This document shows positions 28,136-36,920 of a DNA stretch of 64,000 nucleotides, piece by piece. The DNA lies in NCBI GenBank assembly GCA_024400565.1, contig JAKSMQ010000002.1, positions 1-64,000 on the forward strand, in the 5' to 3' direction. A program made the position numbers and the translations under genes. The notes beneath the pieces were generated by a model. That model was not told the DNA's origin, made no database searches, and was given only the letters and a program-made list of their open reading frames with translations. Position 1 is the first letter of the stretch, and every line of letters begins with the position of its first letter. This stretch comes from Bacteroidales bacterium (lineage in GTDB: Bacteria > Bacteroidota > Bacteroidia > Bacteroidales > P3).

Positions 28136-29110
28136 ATGCAAAAACCACGTATCGTATTCATGGGCACGCCCGATTTTGCCGTCACCTCGTTAAGGGCACT
28201 CCACGAAGCAGGATATCCCATTGCAGCTGTCGTAACAGTACCAGACAGACAGACAGGACGCGGACTCAAAGTAACCTACAGTCCTGTAAAGGAATACGCT
28301 CTACAGCATAGCCTGCCTATTCTGCAACCCGAGAAGCTTAAGGATCCTGAGTTCCTAACCGAGTTGGAATCTCTCAAAGCCGACCTTTTCATAGTGGTAG
28401 CATTCCGCATGCTCCCACGTCAGGTATGGGCCATGCCACCAATGGGGACATTCAACCTCCACGGATCACTACTGCCCCGATACCGTGGTGCAGCGCCCAT
28501 CAACTGGGCTATAATCAACGGAGAGAAAGAAACTGGCGTTACCACTTTCCTACTCAATGAGCATATTGACGAAGGAGCAATCCTTCTCAGCGAGAGAATA
28601 CCCATTCTTCCCAATGACGATGTCGAGTCCATTCACGACCAACTGGCCGTTATCGGCTCACAACTCGTGCTACGTACGGTAGAAGGACTCTGCAACGGAA
28701 GTCTACAAGGAAAGCCCCAACAATGTCCCAGCGATATTCCCTCTCCCCATGGCCGATCGGCACTCCTCGCTCCAAAGATATTCAAGGCAGACTGCGCCAT
28801 TGATTGGAAGAAGCCTGGTCAACAGATTGTAGACTTCGTGAGAGGGCTCTCCCCCTATCCCGCAGCCACCACTATCTTTATTGATGACAAAGGTCACGAA
28901 CAAAGCCTTAAAATATATAAAACGGCCTTTGAACCTGGTCAAAAACACGATAAAAACAACATTCTCAGCGACCAAAAAAATTATTTATCAGTCTCTGTCA
29001 GCGATGGTTTGGTACATATTTTGAGTCTCCAGATGAGTGGAAAGAAGCGGATTTCGGTCGAAGAATTCCTAAGAGGATATAATGTAACAAACTGGTACAT
29101 AAAGCAATAG
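28136..29110 (+). CDS. fmt: Methionyl-tRNA formyltransferase
   Basis: Fmt formylates initiator Met-tRNA using 10-formyltetrahydrofolate. The 324-residue product starts at 28136 (MQKPRIVFMGTPDFA), which fits the family and sits 13 bp after ribH. The folate-binding and catalytic block HGSLLPRYRGAAPINWAI contains the Asn/His/Asp-type site region. The C-terminal OB-like domain follows from about residue 205. It closes the long plus-strand cluster. The common partner def is not adjacent. Confidence 0.95.
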   Translation: MQKPRIVFMGTPDFAVTSLRALHEAGYPIAAVVTVPDRQTGRGLKVTYSPVKEYALQHSLPILQPEKLKDPEFLTELESLKADLFIVVAFRMLPRQVWAMPPMGTFNLHGSLLPRYRGAAPINWAIINGEKETGVTTFLLNEHIDEGAILLSERIPILPNDDVESIHDQLAVIGSQLVLRTVEGLCNGSLQGKPQQCPSDIPSPHGRSALLAPKIFKADCAIDWKKPGQQIVDFVRGLSPYPAATTIFIDDKGHEQSLKIYKTAFEPGQKHDKNNILSDQKNYLSVSVSDGLVHILSLQMSGKKRISVEEFLRGYNVTNWYIKQ

Positions 29111-29152
29111 AAAGAACCAAGAGATTTTATACTTAAAAAAGAAGAAACTTTT

Positions 29153-29185
29153 TTTGCTACATGTCAATTATTTTTCCTAAATTTG
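29153..29185 (+). promoter_or_regulatory. HU gene promoter (Bacteroidota consensus)
   Basis: TTTG at 29153-29156 and TAAATTTG at 29178-29185 are separated by 21 bp, matching the -33/-7 consensus. A 44-nt leader leads to the HU ATG. It is one of the cleanest promoters in the window. Confidence 0.75.
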
Positions 29186-29229
29186 CAACGTGAAATAATA
29201 AATTGTTTAACTAATAAAATATCAACCAA

Positions 29230-29493
29230 ATGAACAAAGCTGAACTCGTTGCTAAGGTAGCAGAAAAGACCGGCATGAGCAAGACTGCCGCTAATGATGC
29301 TGTTAACGCTGTATTCGAGAGCGTAAAAGAAGGCCTCAAGAAAGATGGCGACAAATACATCCACATTGGTTTCGGTACTTTTAGTGTTGTTAAGCGTCCC
29401 GCTCGCACTGGTATCAACCCCATGACCAAGAAGGCTATCAAGATTAAGGCTAAGAATGTTGTTCGCTTCAAACCCAGCAAGAGCATCATCTAA
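29230..29493 (+). CDS. HU-family DNA-binding protein
   Basis: The 87-residue product is a typical histone-like HU subunit that bends and compacts DNA as a dimer. The N-terminal helices (KAELVAKVAEKTGMSKTAA) are followed by the beta-arm with GRNPMTKKAIKI-type sequence, here TGINPMTKKAIKI, and the end VVRFKPSK. The gene has a strong promoter and a strong terminator of its own, consistent with a highly expressed single-gene transcript. Confidence 0.95.
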   Translation: MNKAELVAKVAEKTGMSKTAANDAVNAVFESVKEGLKKDGDKYIHIGFGTFSVVKRPARTGINPMTKKAIKIKAKNVVRFKPSKSII

Positions 29494-29520
29494 TCGTCTT
29501 TTTCGACACTATTCTTTTAT

Positions 29521-29554
29521 ACATCCCTGCCCATTCGGCTGGGATGTTTTTTTT
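29521..29554 (+). terminator. Rho-independent terminator of the HU gene
   Basis: ACATCCC (29521-29527) pairs with GGGATGT, and GCC with GGC inside, around the loop CATTC. A run of eight T follows. It lies 27 bp after the stop codon. The remaining stretch to 29769 shows nothing recognisable. Confidence 0.85.
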
Positions 29555-29769
29555 ATTATTTCTTTTATACATTTATCTGCACAGACGGCAAGGAATCAAA
29601 AGTACACCTTCGACGAAGATTCAATAGTATAACCCCACATTCTTTACCATAAAATAGGACCGAAAGAAAAAGCGGACGTACAACACTATTACTCACCATC
29701 TGAGTAAAGGAGAATAGAACAAAAGACTCAAGCTCCTAAATATACAATTTATCCTCAAAAACAGCCCGT

Positions 29770-30687
29770 CTATTCTTCTTCAAGAGAATCTATAATGGAG
29801 AGATAATTGGCGTAGCGTTCGGAGTTAATATAACCATCTTCTACAGCTTGTTTGACGGCACATTGGGGCTCGTGGACATGAGTGCAGTTGGCGAACTTAC
29901 ACTCATGGAGGACCTGCCTTATCTCGGGGAAGAAATGACCCACCTCCTCGGTTTTGAAATCTACCATTCCAAACTCTTTAATGCCTGGAGTATCTATGAG
30001 ATAGCCTCCAGCGAAAGGATGCAGTTCAGCAAAGGTGGTGGTATGCTTACCCTTTAGAGACCAATCACTTACCTCTCCTACACGAAGATTGAGTGAAGGA
30101 TCGAGAGCGTTGAGCAGGGCTGACTTCCCTACTCCGCTATGCCCAGAGAAGAGACTAGTCTTCCCCTGCATCAGGAGACGCAGGTCTTCGACACCCGTTC
30201 CTTTGAGTGCAGACACCTCATGTACGGGATATCCGGCATGAAGATAGATAGACTTCAAATCCTTGTGAATCTGCCACAGTTCGTCATCGTATAGGTCAAC
30301 CTTATTGAATACGATGTGAGCAGGGATATGGTAGGCCTCGGCTGTGACGAGAAGGCGGTCGATAAATCCTGTTGATGTGCGGGGAAAACCGAGAGTAGCT
30401 ACTATGCAGAGCTGGTCAATATTGCTGGCTATAACGTGGGTTTGTTTAGACAACTTGGTGGCTCTGCGGACGATATAGTTACGGCGGTCGCAGACCTCGC
30501 TTATCAGCCCTGTACCATCCTCTTGGATGACATAGAGAACCTGGTCGCCTACGGCAATGGGATTGGTCTGTTTGTTGCCCCGCAGACGATAGTTACCTCT
30601 CAGACGGCAGTCGATGAGACTACCTCCTTCGGAAGGGGCTACTTTGTACCAGCTTCCCGTGGTTCGCAATACGAGTCCTTGCATCAT
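29770..30687 (-). CDS. rsgA: Ribosome small-subunit biogenesis GTPase RsgA
   Basis: RsgA is a GTPase that checks late maturation of the 30S subunit. It is recognisable by its circularly permuted GTPase motifs: G4 (FNKVDL) first, then G1 (SGHSGVGKSALLN) and G3 (DTPGIKEFG). An N-terminal OB fold contains the TGSWYKV block, and a C-terminal zinc knuckle (CKFANCTHVHEPQC) has the Cys/His ligands. The start is chosen at 30687, where two ATG codons in tandem precede the conserved QGLVLRTTGSWY; a longer frame upstream is not conserved. Length 305 residues. It is convergent with HU and divergent from recJ. Confidence 0.93.
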   Translation of the reverse strand: MMQGLVLRTTGSWYKVAPSEGGSLIDCRLRGNYRLRGNKQTNPIAVGDQVLYVIQEDGTGLISEVCDRRNYIVRRATKLSKQTHVIASNIDQLCIVATLGFPRTSTGFIDRLLVTAEAYHIPAHIVFNKVDLYDDELWQIHKDLKSIYLHAGYPVHEVSALKGTGVEDLRLLMQGKTSLFSGHSGVGKSALLNALDPSLNLRVGEVSDWSLKGKHTTTFAELHPFAGGYLIDTPGIKEFGMVDFKTEEVGHFFPEIRQVLHECKFANCTHVHEPQCAVKQAVEDGYINSERYANYLSIIDSLEEE

Positions 30688-31126
30688 AACAATTCTATAA
30701 CGCGGACAGTAAAAAAAAAGTATATCCATTGTCCAATATTTTATTTCCGGACGGGACGACCCTACATACGAAAGTATACAATATTACCAGTGACCAATAA
30801 TACAGACTTGATATTCCCAACATGAAAGGAAACAGAAACCCTAACAACAATAACATATTGTAATACATTGAATTGAAAAATAAATTACAAAAAGTTGTAA
30901 CAATTGAAGGTCTTATCCGTAATCTAAGATAGAAAATAATAAAAATCACCCATGCATACGGCACGAGATTATCAGATATGAAAGATGGATGAGACCGAAT
31001 CTAACGACAGAAAAACGAGTCTCAATCAATCCGTACCAACTCCTTCAGGAAGACCTATCCTGATACTCCATCAAAGGTTCCCATAAAGTGAATCGCGGGC
31101 CCTCGCGCATAATATTTATAAAAATA
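30688..31126. other. Gene-free stretch between rsgA and recJ
   Basis: This 440-bp, AT-rich interval holds no convincing gene, tRNA or repeat. Only the recJ promoter at its right end is recognisable. Small open frames inside lack any family feature. Confidence 0.5.
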
Positions 31127-31158
31127 TTTGGTTATTTGAAAAGAAAATGTTATCTTTG
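31127..31158 (+). promoter_or_regulatory. recJ promoter with a very short leader
   Basis: TTTG at 31127-31130 and TATCTTTG at 31151-31158 are separated by 20 bp. The ATG follows 12 bp after the -7 box, so the 5' leader would be only about 5-7 nt. Confidence 0.65.
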
Positions 31159-31170
31159 CATCAGTAAAAA

Positions 31171-33018
31171 ATGAAAGAAAAACGTTGGTTATTAAGAAAA
31201 GATTATGATTTAGAGACGGTTGAAAAGTTGGCGGAAGCATTGGGTGTAGATAAAATTATCGCCACGCTGCTTGTTGAGAGAGGCATTACGACTTTTGAAG
31301 ATGCAAAACACTTCTTTCGTCCGAGCCTCGATCAGTTGCATGATCCCTTCCTGATGAAGGATATGGACAAGGCGATTGAACGTATCAACAATTGTATCCG
31401 CAACAAGGAACGACTCTTAATCTATGGAGACTACGACGTAGATGGTACATCCGCCGTAGCCCTTGTGTATTCCTATTTTCATGCTATTCATCCTAACATC
31501 TGTTTCTATGTACCTGACAGAGAGAAGGAAGGATACGGCATCTCCAAGCAGGGCATTGACTATGCCCACGAGGAAGGCGTGACGCTGATTATCGCCCTCG
31601 ACTGCGGCATCAAGGCTAACGAACAGGCCGACTATGCCCGCAGTCTCGGCATAGACCTCATTGTTGGCGACCACCACCTCCCTGGCGACGAGATTCCCAA
31701 CTGCGTGGCGGTACTCGACCCCAAGCGTCCCGACTGTCCCTATCCCTACAAGGAGTTGTCGGGTTGCGGCATAGGCTTCAAGATTGTAGAGGCCTATATG
31801 GAACAGAAGATTGGCGTGAAGTTGTGCGACACCTTCCAGGAGCATGAATTCGGCAAACGTAAGGCTCAGGAGACATTGAAACTCAAGCTGCTCAAATACC
31901 TCGACCTGGTAGCCGTAAGCATTGCCTCCGACATTGTGCCCATGACGGGAGAGAACCGTGTGCTGGCAGCCTTCGGACTGAAGGTTATCAACACCTGTCC
32001 CCGCCCTGGTATTGAGGCCATACTGCGACACAGTAAGATAGAGCCCCGCAACGAGTCGGACCGCATGGGACATCCCGAAGAGGGATATTTCTGCAAGTCG
32101 CTCAACATCACCGACCTTGTATTCCTCGTCGGTCCTCCCATCAACGCGGCAGGACGAATCCGTTCGGCTTTCGACTCGGTGAAACTTCTGTTGTGCGAGT
32201 CGCCCCAGAACCCCAAGGACGTGGAGACCGCCAAGGAGCTGGCAGAGGAGATTCACAAGTTCAACACTCAGAGAAAGGACCTCGACTCGGTAGCCACCGA
32301 GACGGCCAAGAAAATCATAGAGAGCAGCCCCGAACTGCAACGCCGCAAGAGCATAGTGCTGGTTGACGACAACTGGCACAAGGGCGTAGTGGGTATTGTA
32401 GCCTCGCGATTGGTTGAGGCCTACTACAAGCCTGCCATCATCTTTACCCGCAGCACAGACGATATGTATGTAGGTTCGGCACGAAGCATCAAAGAGTTTG
32501 ACGTGCATGCTGCTCTTGAACAATGCAGCGACCTGTTGGAACATTTCGGCGGCCACAAATGTGCCGCAGGAGTATCGCTCCGTCCTGAGAACTACGAGGC
32601 CTTTGTGGCTCGTTTTGAACAGATTGTAGAAGAAGGACTGGCTGACGAACAAATGGTTCCTGAGATAATGATTGATGCCGAGGTAAGCTTTGCCGACCAT
32701 ATAACGCCCAAGTTCCTACGCATACTCGAGCAGTTCTCGCCCTTCGGACCAGACAACAATGTGCCGATATTTCTTTCCAAGAATCTGGTTGACACCGGAT
32801 TCCCTCGTCGCGTGGGCAGCAACCACCTCAAGTTCTCGGCCATCGAGTTTGAGAAACGCAGCCGCCCCTATTCGGCTATCGCATTCCAGCTGGGAGACCA
32901 CCTCGACCGCATGAAGCGAGGCAGCCACTTCGACCTCTGCTACATGCTCGAAAACAACTACTGGAACGGCAAGACCGAGATTCAACTGAATGTAAAAGAT
33001 ATCCGATTCTCAGAGTAA
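31171..33018 (+). CDS. recJ: Single-stranded-DNA-specific exonuclease RecJ
   Basis: RecJ degrades single-stranded DNA 5'-3' in recombination and mismatch repair. The 615-residue product carries the phosphoesterase motifs DYDVDG (residues 87-92) and DHH (167-169), then the DHHA1 block with GGHKCAAGVSL, and a C-terminal OB-like domain (FSPFGPDNNVPIF). Length is near the usual 570-600. The start is the ATG right after the promoter. It is followed 57 bp later by ettA. Together with mutS and the helicase it gives the window several repair functions, though they are not co-transcribed. Confidence 0.95.
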   Translation: MKEKRWLLRKDYDLETVEKLAEALGVDKIIATLLVERGITTFEDAKHFFRPSLDQLHDPFLMKDMDKAIERINNCIRNKERLLIYGDYDVDGTSAVALVYSYFHAIHPNICFYVPDREKEGYGISKQGIDYAHEEGVTLIIALDCGIKANEQADYARSLGIDLIVGDHHLPGDEIPNCVAVLDPKRPDCPYPYKELSGCGIGFKIVEAYMEQKIGVKLCDTFQEHEFGKRKAQETLKLKLLKYLDLVAVSIASDIVPMTGENRVLAAFGLKVINTCPRPGIEAILRHSKIEPRNESDRMGHPEEGYFCKSLNITDLVFLVGPPINAAGRIRSAFDSVKLLLCESPQNPKDVETAKELAEEIHKFNTQRKDLDSVATETAKKIIESSPELQRRKSIVLVDDNWHKGVVGIVASRLVEAYYKPAIIFTRSTDDMYVGSARSIKEFDVHAALEQCSDLLEHFGGHKCAAGVSLRPENYEAFVARFEQIVEEGLADEQMVPEIMIDAEVSFADHITPKFLRILEQFSPFGPDNNVPIFLSKNLVDTGFPRRVGSNHLKFSAIEFEKRSRPYSAIAFQLGDHLDRMKRGSHFDLCYMLENNYWNGKTEIQLNVKDIRFSE

Positions 33019-33075
33019 TACAACCTGATTACCACAAGGATATCCTGTTCACTAACCCCTATTCACCCCCTAGCA

Positions 33076-34749
33076 ATGGCTCAACCCGAAGATAAAAAGA
33101 TAATATTCTCAATGGTAGGTGTGGGAAAACTCATTCCCCCCTCACGTCAAATTCTCAAAGATATTTACCTCTCATTCTTTTACGGAGCGAAGATCGGTAT
33201 CATAGGTCTCAACGGTTCAGGTAAATCCTCTCTGCTGAAGATTATTGCCGGCGTTGACAAGGACTACCAGGGCGAGGTTGTATTCTCTCCCGGATACAGC
33301 GTAGGATACCTTGAGCAGGAGCCTAAGCTGGACGATGCAAAGACCGTGAAGGAAGTGGTACAGGAGGCTGTACAGGAAGTGGTTGACGCCCTCAAGGAAT
33401 ACGAAGAGGTAAACCTTGCCTTTGCCGAGCCCGATGCCGACTTTGACAAACTATGCGAACGACAGGGAGAGCTCACCGAGATTATAGAACAATACGACGG
33501 ATGGAACCTCGACAGCAAGCTTGAGCGTGCAATGGACGCGTTAAGATGTCCCGCCGACGACCAGCTGGTGAAGAACCTCTCTGGAGGCGAACGGCGCCGT
33601 GTGGCTTTGTGCCGCCTGCTGCTCCAAGAGCCTGACATTCTGCTGCTCGACGAGCCCACCAACCACCTTGACGCTGAGAGCATTGAATGGCTTGAGCACC
33701 ATCTGCAGCAGTATAAGGGAACGGTTATCGCCGTTACCCACGACCGTTACTTCCTTGACAATGTGGCTGAGTGGATTCTTGAGCTCGACCGCGGAGAAGG
33801 CATTCCCTGGCAGGGCAACTACTCCTCGTGGCTCGACCAGAAGACCCAGCGTCTGGCCATGGAAGAGAAGCAGGAGAGCAAGCGCCGTAAGACTCTCCAG
33901 CGCGAGCTTGAATGGGTACGAATGGCTCCTAAGGCCCGTCATGCCAAGGGGAAAGCCCGTCTGGCAGCCTACGACAGACTGCTCAACGAAGACGTTAAAG
34001 AGAAAGAGGCAGCCCTCGAAATATATATCCCCAACGGACCGCGCCTCGGCAACAAGGTGCTTGAGGTGGAAGGCGTCAGCAAGGCCTTCGGCGACAAGCT
34101 TCTCTACGAAAACCTCACCTTCTCCCTGCCCCCTGCAGGCATAGTAGGCGTCATAGGCCCCAACGGCTGCGGAAAGACAACCCTCTTCCGTCTCATCATG
34201 GGTCTTGAACAGCCCGATGCAGGCACCTTCACCGTAGGCGAGACCGTCAAGGTGGGCTATGTAGACCAGCAACACGTGCAGATTGACCCCGAGAAGTCGG
34301 TATGGGAGGTAGTATCCGAAGGCAACGAACAGATTATGATGGGCGGACGTCTCATCAACTCGCGAGCCTATATCTCACGATTCAACTTCAACGGCAACGA
34401 CCAGAGTAAGAAAGCAGGCGTGCTCTCGGGAGGCGAACGTAACCGACTGCATCTGGCACTCACCCTCAAGAGCGAAGCCAACGTGCTGCTCCTCGACGAG
34501 CCTACCAACGACATCGATGTCAACACTATGCGTGCCCTGGAAGAAGGCTTGGAGAACTTTGCCGGATGTGCCGTAGTCATCAGCCACGACCGCTGGTTCC
34601 TCGACCGTATCTGCACCCACATCCTCGCTTTCGAAGGCGACAGCCAGGTCTATTTCTTCGAAGGCAGCTATAGCGAATACGAAGAGAACCGCAAGAAACG
34701 CCTAGGCGACGACACACCCCATCGTTTCCACTACAAGAAACTGATGTAA
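33076..34749 (+). CDS. ettA: ABC-F translation factor EttA
   Basis: EttA is a soluble ABC-F ATPase that binds the ribosomal E site and gates early elongation according to energy state. The 557-residue product is almost the length of E. coli EttA (555). It has two ATPase domains: Walker A GLNGSGKS at 44-51 with signature LSGGERRRV, and GPNGCGKT from residue 361 with LSGGERNRL. Both have DEPTN Walker B segments. The linker region around residues 240-310 is rich in Lys and Arg. No membrane segments are present, so it is not a transporter. A perfect terminator follows. Confidence 0.94.
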   Translation: MAQPEDKKIIFSMVGVGKLIPPSRQILKDIYLSFFYGAKIGIIGLNGSGKSSLLKIIAGVDKDYQGEVVFSPGYSVGYLEQEPKLDDAKTVKEVVQEAVQEVVDALKEYEEVNLAFAEPDADFDKLCERQGELTEIIEQYDGWNLDSKLERAMDALRCPADDQLVKNLSGGERRRVALCRLLLQEPDILLLDEPTNHLDAESIEWLEHHLQQYKGTVIAVTHDRYFLDNVAEWILELDRGEGIPWQGNYSSWLDQKTQRLAMEEKQESKRRKTLQRELEWVRMAPKARHAKGKARLAAYDRLLNEDVKEKEAALEIYIPNGPRLGNKVLEVEGVSKAFGDKLLYENLTFSLPPAGIVGVIGPNGCGKTTLFRLIMGLEQPDAGTFTVGETVKVGYVDQQHVQIDPEKSVWEVVSEGNEQIMMGGRLINSRAYISRFNFNGNDQSKKAGVLSGGERNRLHLALTLKSEANVLLLDEPTNDIDVNTMRALEEGLENFAGCAVVISHDRWFLDRICTHILAFEGDSQVYFFEGSYSEYEENRKKRLGDDTPHRFHYKKLM

Positions 34750-34755
34750 CGACCT

Positions 34756-34786
34756 ATGGGCACCTCACAAGGTGCCCATTCTTTTT
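34756..34786 (+). terminator. Rho-independent terminator after ettA
   Basis: ATGGGCACCT (34756-34765) and AGGTGCCCAT (34770-34779) form a perfect 10-bp stem with the loop CACA, then TTCTTTTT. The next gene starts at 34796, directly after the hairpin. Confidence 0.8.
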
Positions 34787-34795
34787 CACTTGAAT

Positions 34796-35545
34796 ATGAA
34801 GAACATTCTGATATTTACAGCCATTCTAATCGTGTTCTCCTGCTCAGTATGGGCACAGGACCCTACTTTTGTCAATCCCAAGGCCCCCAAAGTGAAACAG
34901 ATAACCTCTACAATGCGTGTGCCAACGGGAAACGATATGAACCAGCAGCAGATTTTCTATTTCAACTCAAACGGAGAACTAGACTCAATATCCACCATCG
35001 GTTTCGGAGGTCGCCACACCACCCCATACCCCATTCCTGACACCAAGGAGCACCATAAGAGTTCTAACGGACTCATTGACACAGCATTCGCAGGAGGAAA
35101 AATCTACGAAATAACCATCTACGATCCTGATGGAGACAAAGAAGAAAACCACACATTCAATACTCACACAGGCCAACTGAGCTCTTCCATCTATATGGTA
35201 TACCGTAAGCCCCATTCCCTCTCAATGGAGAAGACATTCGTATTCCGTAACGGCAAGGTGTTCAATATCTACTACTTCACTATCAACAAGAAGGGCCAGT
35301 ATGTAAAGCAGGAGGTCTACACCCCCGACGAACGACTTATTACCCTCACCAAGAACAAGTTCAACAGCAAAGGTTTACAAACCAAAAGTATCCGAACCCA
35401 ATACGATGATAATGGTGCCGTAGAATCGCGCTACACCCAAGAGAGTCGCTACACCTACGACAAGGAGGGCAACTGGATCAGTATGGAGAGCTACTACAAC
35501 GGCAAGCTTGTCTCCACTACCACACGCGAAATCATCTACTGGTAA
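34796..35545 (+). CDS. Small exported protein with YD-type repeats, function unknown
   Basis: The 249-residue product has a signal peptide (MKNILIFTAILIVFSCSVWAQ-like, cleaved after A20 or so). The mature part is full of short repeated strands with Tyr, Asp, Gly and Asn (TQYDDNG, YTYDKEGNW), like the turn-rich beta sheets of Bacteroidota secreted proteins and Rhs-type YD repeats. No enzyme motif is seen. The ATG at 34796 is preferred over one at 34772 because it gives a proper signal peptide and clears the ettA terminator. It ends 4 bp before ogt. The function cannot be named from the sequence. Confidence 0.75.
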   Translation: MKNILIFTAILIVFSCSVWAQDPTFVNPKAPKVKQITSTMRVPTGNDMNQQQIFYFNSNGELDSISTIGFGGRHTTPYPIPDTKEHHKSSNGLIDTAFAGGKIYEITIYDPDGDKEENHTFNTHTGQLSSSIYMVYRKPHSLSMEKTFVFRNGKVFNIYYFTINKKGQYVKQEVYTPDERLITLTKNKFNSKGLQTKSIRTQYDDNGAVESRYTQESRYTYDKEGNWISMESYYNGKLVSTTTREIIYW

Positions 35546-35549
35546 ACCT

Positions 35550-36062
35550 ATGTCAGACCTGGTCCTCCAACGCTACGAGTCGCCCGAGGGGACTCTTATG
35601 CTAGGATCCTTTGAGGGAAGGCTCTGTATGTGCGACTGGGAGAATAGTCCTCTCCACAGGCGGAACCTGATGCGCATCGAAAAAGGCATTGATTGTCAGT
35701 CTATAGTAGGAACTTCGCAGGTGATAGCCACAGCCAAAGAGCAGCTCGTTGCCTATTTCGCTGGCGATCTGAAGCAGTTCGACATTCCCCTACTCTTTAT
35801 AGGTACAAACTTTCAGAAACAGGTATGGGAGAGCCTGTTGCGCATCCCCTACGGAGCAACTTCCACCTATGGCGAACAGGCACAGAGGATGGGAAGGCCC
35901 AAGGCCGTGAGGGCCGTAGCCCGTGCCAACGGCAGCAATGCCATAAGTATTATCGTTCCGTGTCACCGCATTGTAGGACGGAATGGCAAACTTACAGGCT
36001 ACGCTGGTGGCATCGAAGCAAAGCGCAACCTCCTCAACCACGAGTTTCTACATAGCATCTGA
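35550..36062 (+). CDS. ogt: Methylated-DNA--[protein]-cysteine S-methyltransferase
   Basis: This suicide enzyme removes methyl groups from O6-methylguanine in DNA. The 170-residue product has the ASCC-type core: KQVWESLLRIPYGATSTYGEQA, RAVARANGSNAISIIVPCHRIVG with the acceptor C138, and GYAGGIEAKRNLL. No AraC-like Ada domain is present, so it is the short Ogt type. The start at 35550 lies 4 bp after the preceding stop, implying co-transcription with the exported-protein gene. A palindrome array starts directly after the stop codon. Confidence 0.93.
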   Translation: MSDLVLQRYESPEGTLMLGSFEGRLCMCDWENSPLHRRNLMRIEKGIDCQSIVGTSQVIATAKEQLVAYFAGDLKQFDIPLLFIGTNFQKQVWESLLRIPYGATSTYGEQAQRMGRPKAVRAVARANGSNAISIIVPCHRIVGRNGKLTGYAGGIEAKRNLLNHEFLHSI

Positions 36063-36064
36063 AA

Positions 36065-36186
36065 TAGCCTAGGCTAACTCACCACTTAGCCTAAGCTAAT
36101 TCTCTTCCTAGCCTAGGCTAAACTACTACATAGCCTAGGCTAACTCACTATCTAGCCTAGGCTAACTCACTACCTAGCCTAGGCTA
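36065..36186. repeat. Array of six 12-bp palindromes (TAGCCTAGGCTA) with exact 22-bp period
   Basis: Copies start at 36065, 36087, 36109, 36131, 36153 and 36175, each exactly 22 bp apart. Five are perfect TAGCCTAGGCTA; the second is TAGCCTAAGCTA. The 10-bp spacers are similar (ACTCACTATC, ACTCACTACC). It lies between ogt and the terminator of the HU-like gene. The spacing puts all palindromes on one face of the DNA helix. No frame is coded. It is not a CRISPR array: spacers are too short and alike. Confidence 0.9.
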
Positions 36187-36210
36187 TTTTCTATTTTAGA
36201 AAAATAGAAA

Positions 36211-36243
36211 TAAAAAAAGGTAACTCCACTTTGGGAGTTACCT
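36211..36243 (-). terminator. Terminator of the HU-like gene
   Basis: On the minus strand AGGTAACTCCC pairs with GGAGTTACCT (10 bp) around a short AAAGT loop, and TTTTTT follows. It lies about 50 bp after the stop codon at 36291. Confidence 0.75.
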
Positions 36244-36290
36244 TGTAAGGAATGAAGGAATGTTGATTAGGGTCGAAGATGCCCCCTTTT

Positions 36291-36920
36291 CTAATCACCA
36301 TCGTAACCACCTAGGTTAGGATTTGGATTGGGGTTTTCTTCATTGTTATTGGTACTACCACCATTGTTGTTTGGAGTACCACCCGTTGGGGTGTTGGTGG
36401 AGGTGTTGTCGTTTGCGGACATATCACCCGTACCATCTCCCTCGTTTGCATCGACATTGGGGAGGGACTCTCTCATATGTTCGACCGACTCTAATTGGTC
36501 GTTACGAGACACATTTACAACAACACCCGCAACCTCATTTGTAAGGTTTGCAAAACTACTATTGAGTTTGACTTGGGTTCCAACACTAGTAATGTGGGAC
36601 GAGGTAAACTCTTCGATACGAGAGATGTTGGTAGTGGATGCGTGCACTTCGGGTCGGAGGGTAAAATAGTCGTCGAACTCGACCACATTACCACACACCA
36701 CCTCTTCACGTGCATGGTTCATTACCCTACGTACCATTGCATAGAGTTCTTCGGTGTCGTATGCACTATGTTGTGCAATATCACGACAAATAGTACGAAG
36801 TTTCACTTTCGACTTTCCTTGAGTTCTTACTCCTACGAGTGTTCTTTTTAAAAGTCGATTTTGTTGATAATACAAACTAATTTGTATTGCATTTTTTTCG
36901 TTTAGTCTAAAAATCTCCAT
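36291..36920 (-). CDS. HU-like domain protein with low-complexity tail and foreign base use
   Basis: The 209-residue product resembles the HU/IHF-like DNA-binding proteins of Bacteroidales: KVKLRTICRDIAQ, AMVRRVMNHAREEVVCGNVVEFDDYFTLRP at about residues 37-92, matching the helical and first-strand part of HU. From about residue 160 the tail is Asn, Gly, Thr and Pro rich (NNNGGSTNNNEENPNPN) and likely disordered. Base use is extraordinary: I find no AGC/GCT, GGC/GCC or CAG/CTG in the whole 630 bp, although GC content is not low; all Gln codons are CAA and Ala uses only GCA or GCG. Its neighbours use those trinucleotides freely. It is a lone gene between a palindrome array and an AT-rich leader. 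Horizontal origin is inferred; DNA binding is probable, exact role unknown. Confidence 0.75.
   Translation of the reverse strand: MEIFRLNEKNAIQISLYYQQNRLLKRTLVGVRTQGKSKVKLRTICRDIAQHSAYDTEELYAMVRRVMNHAREEVVCGNVVEFDDYFTLRPEVHASTTNISRIEEFTSSHITSVGTQVKLNSSFANLTNEVAGVVVNVSRNDQLESVEHMRESLPNVDANEGDGTGDMSANDNTSTNTPTGGTPNNNGGSTNNNEENPNPNPNLGGYDGD

Noticed and set aside
36065..36186. CRISPR-like appearance of the 22-bp array
   Set aside because: Repeat units are 12-bp palindromes with 10-bp similar spacers; CRISPR spacers are longer and unique, and no cas gene is present.
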